Below, in pieces: positions 48,691 through 54,357 of a stretch of DNA of 54,357 bases. The first letter of the stretch is position 1. Each line of letters opens with the position of its first letter. This stretch comes from Prasinococcaceae sp. CCMP 1430 (lineage: Eukaryota; Prasinodermophyta; Palmophyllophyceae; Prasinococcales; Prasinococcaceae). The stretch covers positions 9,266 to 63,622 of the forward strand of contig RQSC01000005.1 of assembly GCA_013416795.1 (NCBI GenBank), given 5' to 3'. The position numbers and the translations under genes were made by a program. The notes under the pieces were generated by a model that saw only the letters and a list, made by a program, of their open reading frames with translations, had not been told where the DNA came from and made no database searches.

Positions 48691-49608
48691 GGCTGCACGC
48701 CCCGGGCGCCTGCGCGGCGCGCCCGCGTGCCACCCGCAAGGCCATCGCGTCCCGGGCTTCGCGTGCGCGCCGCGCCCGCGCCTATGCTGCAGCGCGGGCC
48801 GACCAGCCCGACCGCCGGCGGGCCGGCCGTTGCCCACCCGAATGGGACCCGGCCCACCAGCCAGCGCTGCGGCGGGGCATGCGCGCACATACGCGTGCGC
48901 ACATGCACATGCCACTTGCGCGCGCGCGCCCGATGGGGAACGCGGCGCCCCCTTCCCAAGAGGGTAGGCAATCTGCATACCATCTGATGGTACAGTACCA
49001 TCAGCTGATGGTACACGTGTACGTACCATGATGGTACCATCAGATTGTACGTTCAACGCGCCGCACCAAAACGAACCTAAACCGCCCGAACCCGCATCGC
49101 ATGCGGCATTGAGAAATGACGAGCCTTTGGACAAAACCCTTACTCTAGCTAGATCAGGGACCTGAGCCGCCCCCGATGTTCCAAGGTTCTTTCGATCAAG
49201 AAATTCGGATGTAATCGCCCGTGGGCATATGTGATGCTACAAGTGGATGCATTTCTGAGATCATGTGTGTGTGGGGGCGGGCAAGCGGGAGCAGCATGGC
49301 CGTGGCGGCGGTTGTTGGCGCGCCGCCGCGCGACGTCGGTGCGCGCGCACAGTGCGCACGCCGCGCAGCGCTGCGCTGCCCTGCGCTGCGCTGCCGAGGT
49401 CGGGCGGCCGCCTCCGCGCGCCACGTGCGCGTCGTGCAGGCGGTGGGCGGAGCTTTTGACCCCTCCTCGGAAAAGGGCGCGGCGTGGACGAGCGCGACGC
49501 TTGCGGGGGCGCCCGCCGCGCCGACGCGATGCGGCCTCAGACGCCCTCGGCTGCGCGGGGCGCGCAGCGGCGCCGGGTGGCCGCGCCGGGCCGTGGGCGG
49601 GTGCGAGA
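48691..49608. other. Divergent promoter region between DNAI1 and PLAT-PP2C
   Basis: GC-rich near DNAI1, then the palindrome cluster at 48970, then a less GC-rich stretch (49040-49260). The frame of the PP2C gene is open from 49231, so part of 49231-49608 could be coding. Confidence 0.5.
48970..49050. promoter_or_regulatory. Cluster of nested palindromes (TACCATCA motifs)
   Basis: At least five copies of ACCATC/GATGGT in alternating orientation: ATACCATCTGATGGTAC, GTACCATCAGCTGATGGTAC (perfect 20-bp palindrome), GTACACGTGTAC (perfect 12-bp, CACGTG core), ACCATGATGGT (imperfect), and ATGGTACCAT (perfect). Outer arms AATCTG and CAGATT pair too. It lies about 280 bp from the DNAI1 start, in the shared upstream region. 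Confidence 0.85.
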
Positions 49609-51501
49609 ATGGCCGCGGCGGCCGAGACAAAGGGAGCGTCAGCAGCGTGGGTGCGTGCGCGGCGAGATGCTGTGGGCCAAAAGGCGATGGCACTCGCTCG
49701 TGCTCTGTCATCCAGCTCGGCGGGGCCGTCCCCCATGTCGCAGCCAGCAGCCCACCTCGACGAGGCCATGCGTCGGCCCGTGGCGGAGGCGCTCGCCAGG
49801 CGTCAGCTCGACGGAGTCCGCGTCAACGGCATTCTCACCGTGGGACCGCCGGAGGCCGAGCCGGACGCTCCCTGCGACGCCTACCGTGTCTACCTCGTGA
49901 CAGGGGACCTGCGGGGCGCGGGGAGCGCATGCGGCGTGCGCGTGAAGCTGAGCGGCGCGGTGCGCGAGTCGGGGTGGGTGCAGCTCACCGACGTGCACGA
50001 CCATCCGCTCGAGCGAGCGAGCATCGAGGAGTTTGACGTGGACGTAAGGCAGACCGGCGGCAAGGGGGGCGGCGAGCGCCGTGGCGACATCGGTGAGTGC
50101 GCCGTGGACGAGCGCGCGGCGGGGGGCGAAGGTGAAGGCGATGCCTTGGACGATGGGAGGGGACCCGTCCCTACGCACGGCCTCGGCGAGCTCTTGGGCT
50201 TTGAAGTTTTCTTTGACAAGGGCGGCGAAGAGCAGCGTGTGGACGGCTGGTTCCTCGACCGCGCCGAGGTGACGCATCGTCGCTCGGGCGAACGCTGGGT
50301 GTTTCCTTGCGCGCGGTGGTTCGGTGAGGCGGCTGGGCCGGACTCGCCTGCGAGGGTCTTCCAGCGGCTGGTGCCACGTTCGGGCGACGCCATGGGGCAC
50401 GGAGTGGCGCACGGGCGGGACGTTCCCGGCCATGCCCGCGCCGCGCGGCCGCTGCGCGTGCGGCCGGCGGACGCGCCCAAGCTGCGCCTGCACTGCGGCG
50501 CTGCGGCAGTGCCGCACCCGAAAAAGGTGCAGCAGGGCATTCGGGGTGCGGTCTTGCGCGAGGAGGGATACGCCGGCGAGGACGCGTACTTCGTGTTGCG
50601 AGGCGGGCAGCACGCCATCGGCGTTGCTGATGGGGTCTACCTGTGGCGCGACCACGGCATCGACGCCGGCGAGTTCGCGCGCTCGCTTATGAGCGCAGCG
50701 AAGAGCGCAGCCGCCGCCCTTGGCGACCCTGTCGACGTGCTCAGAGTGGCCAGGCAGGCGGTGAGGGACATGCCCGGGGTCAAAGGGAGCTGCACGGCGT
50801 GCGTGCTCACGCTGGATTGCAACGCGGGCGTGATTCGAAGCGCGAACATCGGCGACAGCGGTTTTGCCGTCTTCCGACCGAGCGGTCGTGTGGCCTTTCA
50901 CACGCCGCAGCAGGAGTACAACTTTGGTTGTCCGTACCAGCTCGGCCATCACGAGGGTGCCAACGAGGCCGACGATGCACAAGTGGCGACCGTGGCAGTG
51001 GACTCGGGGGACATCATCGTCGCAGGAAGGTGCGAGCATTGCAGTGTGCGGTCGAAAGCAAAGATGACGTCGCGCCGGTGGAGCGCGCGCGCGCGCGCGC
51101 GCAGTTCCCTTCGCCAGCGTCGCTGACGCACCGAGACGTGCGCACGCTCGCATCCGTGTGGCGCTTGGGCTAACGCGCCTGTGCCCGTGTGCAGCGATGG
51201 CCTATGGGACAACCTATTCGACACCGAGATCAGCGAGCTGCTCCAGCCCTTGCGACAGATTGACGTCGAGGACCCCAACATTCGCAGCGCGCACATGGAG
51301 CAGGCGAGCGCTGCCGTGGCGCGCGCCATCGTCGCTGCCTCGCTGGAGGCGAGCACGGACCGCCGGCGCGTCACTCCATACAGCAGGGGGGCCTCTGAGG
51401 AGTTCGACATGTGCTACTCGGGCGGCAAGAGGGACGACATTGCCGTGGTGGTCGCACGAGTGAGCTCGGCGTCGGAGTTCGCCGACAGCCTGTGCGGCTG
51501 A
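49609..51501 (+). CDS. PLAT/LH2 domain fused to a PP2C-type phosphatase (PPTC7-like)
   Basis: Ser/Thr phosphatase with an N-terminal lipid- or protein-binding PLAT domain. Exons 49609-51029 and 51195-51501, 165-nt GT-AG intron, phase kept (VAG-S-DGLWDNLFD); 575 residues. PLAT: CDAYRVYLVTGDLRGAGSA, VRVKLSGAVRESGWVQLTD, IEEFDVDVR, LGELLGFEVFF, then DGWFLDRAEV and WVFPCARWFG. PP2C: EEGYAGEDAYFV, GVADGVYLWRDHGIDAGEF (as in PPTC7/SpoIIE-like PP2Cs), RSANIGDSGFAVF, SDGLWDNLF and GGKRDDIAVVVARV, so the metal-binding Asps are present. The family is often mitochondrial; the Ala/Arg/Ser-rich first 45 residues could target it there. The start is uncertain: ATGs at 49231, 49609 and 49735 are all in frame, and I take 49609. 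Confidence 0.85.
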
Positions 51502-52240
51502 ACGCATCGCCGGGGCCGCCCGCGCCCGGCCCACCGGCGGGCGGCGCTAGGCCAGCGGCGCTGGCGCCGCCGGTGCGCGAGCGCTCCCACTCCCGCCTAA
51601 GATTCATATCAAAATACATTCAGCCTCTCTGGTCCGACGACACATGACGATGTGTACGTGGCATATACACTTCATGCCCATGCTCTGGCGCTGGTTCAGG
51701 TCAATGCGGGACGCGGATGCGTTTTGACCTGCGACAGCGGCCGGGCGTGCGGTCCAACGCGGGTGCGCGCGCGCGCGCGGCGCGCAGCCGCCGCCGTCGA
51801 TCGCCACGCGCCGCGCGCGCGGCTGCGGCGCCGACCGCTCGGAGGAGGGCGCGCAGGCGCGGCGATGGGGGTAGAAGGGCGGGGGTGGGGGCCCAGCGGA
51901 TCGCAGCCCGGATGGTTAGCGCCCCGTTGCGCCCTCGCCACGCCCGCCCGCCGTACCGCGGCGGGAGCGTTTCGTACGTGCGTGCGCTGACCGATGCGCG
52001 CCTTTGACCCACCGCGGTGCGCCATGCCGCGCCGCGCAATGCCATGCCTCGCCTTGCGCGTGCGCGTGCGCGCGCATTGCCCGCACCTCCTCTCTGGTGT
52101 CGACCCCACCCGTGCCAATCTCGACTCCTGCTCACCACGCCCACCACACGCGGCCTACACTCCTGCGCGCGTTCCGCATTCCGCCCGCCCGGCCTGTCCC
52201 ACTCCACCCGACGCGTACCCCTCACCAGCTCGGCGACGCC
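51502..52240. other. Intergenic between PLAT-PP2C and CCT6
   Basis: An AT-richer stretch at 51600-51720 (ATTCATATCAAAATACATTC) probably belongs to the PP2C 3' end. The rest is the GC-rich CCT6 promoter, with pyrimidine-rich sequence just before the ATG. No gene seen. Confidence 0.4.
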
Positions 52241-53845
52241 ATGTCGAGCGTTCAGCAGGTGAACCCCAATGCCGAGGTGATGAAGAGCGCCTCGGCGCTC
52301 TTCATGAACATCAACGCCGCAAAGGGCCTGTACGACGTGATGAAGACCAACCTTGGCCCGCGCGGCACGATCAAGATGCTCGTGGGTGGCGCCGGCGACA
52401 TCAAGCTGACCAAGGATGGCAACATCCTGCTGCGCGAGATGCAGATCCAGAACCCGACCGCCGTCATGATCGCTCGGTGCGCCGTCGCTCAGGACGAGGT
52501 GACGGGCGATGGCACCACCACGTGCGTGCTGCTCATCGGCGCTCTCATGAAGGGAGCCGAGCGCCACCTCGGCGAGGGCGTGCACGCGCGCGTGCTCGCG
52601 CAGGGCTACGAGACGGCTGCGAAGGCCACCATCGAGTTCCTGGAGAACTTCAAGGTCAAGTGCGAGGACCCTGACAAGGAGCTGCTCACGTGCGTGGCGC
52701 GCTCGTCGCTGCGGACCAAGGTGTACGAGGAGCTGGCGGAGAAACTCACCAACATGGTGACCGACGCCGTCCTGTGCGTGCGCAGGCCAGACGAGCCGCT
52801 CGACCTGCACATGGTGGAGATCATGACGATGAAGCACCGCGTCGACCTCGAATCGCGGCTCATCCGCGGCCTGGTCCTGGATCACGGGTGCCGCCACCCG
52901 GACATGCCCAAGCGCCTGGAGAACTGCTTCATCCTCACCTGCAACATCTCGCTCGAGTACGAGAAGTCGGAGGTGAACTCGGGCTTCTTCTACTCGAGCG
53001 CTGAGCAGCGCGAGTCGATGGTGGCGGCGGAGCGTGAGTACACCGACAAGCGCGTGCGCGAGGTCATCGCGCTCAAGAAGAGGGTGTGCGATGGCACCGA
53101 CAAGACCTTTGTCGTGATCAATCAGAAGGGCATCGACCCGCTGTCGCTTGATCTGCTCGCCAAAGAGGGCATCATGGCGCTGCGCCGCTGCAAGCGCCGC
53201 AACATGGAGCGCCTGGTGCTGGCGTGTGGCGGCGAGGCGGTGAACCAGATCGATCCGGAGATGGGCGAGGAGATCCTCGGCTACGCCGGGTGCGTCTACG
53301 AGCACACCCTCGGCGAGGATGTCTTCACCTTCGTGGAGGACTGCAAGGAGGGCCGCAGCTGCACGCTGCTGCTCAAGGGGCCCAACGATCACACCATCGC
53401 GCAGATGAAGGACGCCGTGCGCGACGGCCTGCGCGCGGTGAAGAACGTGATCGACGACAAGGGTTACCTGCCCGGTGCCGGCGCGTTCGAGGTGGCCGCG
53501 TCACAGCACCTCCTGACCAAGATCAGGCCCACGGTCAAGGGACGCGCCAAGCTCGGCGTGGCGGCGTTCGCGGAGGCGCTGCTGACCGTGCCCAAGACGC
53601 TGGCGGAGACTGGTGGCTTCGACGCGCAGGACACGGTCATTGCGGTGCAGGACGAGCACGAGAAGGGCAACGTCACGGGCGTGGACGTGCACACCGGCGA
53701 GCCGATGGACCCGGTGGCGGAGGGTGTATACGACTGCTTCATCGTCAAGAAGCAGCTGCTCGCGGCCGCGCCGGTGATCGCGCAGCAGCTGCTGCTGGTG
53801 GACGAGGTCATGCGCGCGGGCATGAACATGCGCAAGCGCGGCTAG
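52241..53845 (+). CDS. CCT6: T-complex protein 1 subunit zeta (CCT6)
   Basis: Zeta subunit of the cytosolic TRiC/CCT chaperonin that folds actin, tubulin and other clients, including WD-repeat proteins such as dynein chains. 534 residues, single exon, full family length. Start [20 protein letters not shown] is the CCT6 N terminus. The ATP site has [28 protein letters not shown] and [16 protein letters not shown]. Later [31 protein letters not shown] and [13 protein letters not shown] are zeta-typical. The end has [19 protein letters not shown], then a Leu-rich helix and NMRKRG. The ATG at 52241 is supported by homology; longer in-frame extension upstream is GC-rich noise. Confidence 0.98.
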   Translation: MSSVQQVNPNAEVMKSASALFMNINAAKGLYDVMKTNLGPRGTIKMLVGGAGDIKLTKDGNILLREMQIQNPTAVMIARCAVAQDEVTGDGTTTCVLLIGALMKGAERHLGEGVHARVLAQGYETAAKATIEFLENFKVKCEDPDKELLTCVARSSLRTKVYEELAEKLTNMVTDAVLCVRRPDEPLDLHMVEIMTMKHRVDLESRLIRGLVLDHGCRHPDMPKRLENCFILTCNISLEYEKSEVNSGFFYSSAEQRESMVAAEREYTDKRVREVIALKKRVCDGTDKTFVVINQKGIDPLSLDLLAKEGIMALRRCKRRNMERLVLACGGEAVNQIDPEMGEEILGYAGCVYEHTLGEDVFTFVEDCKEGRSCTLLLKGPNDHTIAQMKDAVRDGLRAVKNVIDDKGYLPGAGAFEVAASQHLLTKIRPTVKGRAKLGVAAFAEALLTVPKTLAETGGFDAQDTVIAVQDEHEKGNVTGVDVHTGEPMDPVAEGVYDCFIVKKQLLAAAPVIAQQLLLVDEVMRAGMNMRKRG

Positions 53846-54357
53846 GCGCCCTCCACCCCCTCCCCCCATCACCAATAACAAACACACATTCGTAGCGCGA
53901 CGCGAGCAGTTGCGTCACGCGAGGCGCCCGGCGTGCGGCCCAGCGGGCGCCCAGCGAGCGCCCTCCGTCCAGGCCCGCGGGCGAAGTCTGCGGCGCCATT
54001 CGCCGGTTTCTTCTCTTCCGTCGCCTTTTCGCGTCGTTGTCTGCTTTTTTGCCCGTGTGTTTGCGTGCCTGTTTTCGTCGGGGCCCCTTTTTCGAACCCG
54101 TTCGGCGGCAGCGCGCCTCGAGCGCATCGCCCCGGTGTGCTCGCCGGCGGCTCCGGCACCCCGAGCCCCGACAATCGCGCTTCGGCGGCCGCGCGCAGCG
54201 GGCGCCGCAGGTTTGTACTCTTGTTTAAATCCGCGGCCGGCGGGCGCGGGACATTTCGCGAGCGCGTTCGCGCGAATTTCGAGCGCGCGCGCTCAGAGGC
54301 AGAGGCAGAGGCGTCGGCGGGGCGGGAAAGGGGGGGGGGGGGGCGGAGGGGCCACAC
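53846..54357. other. 3' flank of CCT6 and window end
   Basis: AATAACAAACACACATTC about 25 bases after the CCT6 stop may be its 3' processing region. A pyrimidine/T-rich patch (54005-54105) and a 14-G run (54330-54343) follow. No supported gene. Confidence 0.4.

Noticed and set aside
1-54357. tRNA or rRNA genes
   Set aside because: I looked for cloverleaf-type arms with GTTCRA-like boxes and conserved rRNA stretches and found none I could support by eye; a tRNAscan-SE/Infernal run would settle it.

Overview
This window looks like nuclear DNA of a unicellular, flagellated, photosynthetic eukaryote (an alga). It is very GC-rich. Genes are densely packed on both strands and carry short GT-AG introns, many starting GTGCGC and filled with CG-rich low-complexity sequence. 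Plastid functions are a CcdA thiol transporter, a chloroplast-type SRP receptor FtsY and possibly GatC. An outer-arm axonemal dynein intermediate chain indicates motile flagella. TTTAGGG-like interstitial repeats and TGTAA-like motifs after several stop codons would suit a green-lineage alga. A hydrophobic segment followed by AAAF in the GPX leader would also suit a complex plastid. I cannot fix the lineage from sequence alone.

Layout. 0.8-7 kb: CcdA, a BOP1/ERB1 fragment, eIF6 (reverse) and an unrecognised 573-aa protein (reverse). 7.3-10.1 kb: a 5'-truncated DUF185/MidA-type methyltransferase facing a reverse-strand exchanger-tail-like ORF. 11.7-15.9 kb: FtsY, a reverse-strand glutathione peroxidase, and a four-exon phytanoyl-CoA-dioxygenase-like gene with a 20-nt microexon. 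A 214-N gap lies at 16179-16392. 17.5-25 kb: GatC, L13 (reverse), gamma-COP and UBA5. 26-32.6 kb: a PH-RCC1 protein and a secretory sulfotransferase-like gene. 33-37 kb is an accessory-looking, less GC-rich block with a membrane-anchored nuclease, a small two-exon gene, a possible retroelement relic, microsatellites and repeats. 37-54 kb: a J-domain protein, a strawberry-notch helicase, an S18-domain protein with an odd N terminus, DNAI1 (reverse), a PLAT-PP2C protein and CCT6.

The most notable feature is the glutathione peroxidase. An in-frame TGA sits exactly at its catalytic position, and about 90 nt past the stop there is a structure with SECIS geometry. This gene therefore most likely encodes a selenoprotein and would be mis-split by ordinary gene callers. 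Other items worth a second look are a 56-bp tandem duplication that breaks the reading frame at the start of the strawberry-notch gene, a BOP1 gene missing both ends beside eIF6, a Rossmann start motif fused to ribosomal S18, a PLAT-PP2C fusion, nested palindromes in the DNAI1/PP2C divergent promoter, an 18-bp perfect inverted repeat at a splice donor, and a repeat of about 107 bp found at 36.6 and 43.9 kb. Four single Ns may mark collapsed assembly gaps. Several are next to truncated genes, so some oddities may be assembly artefacts.
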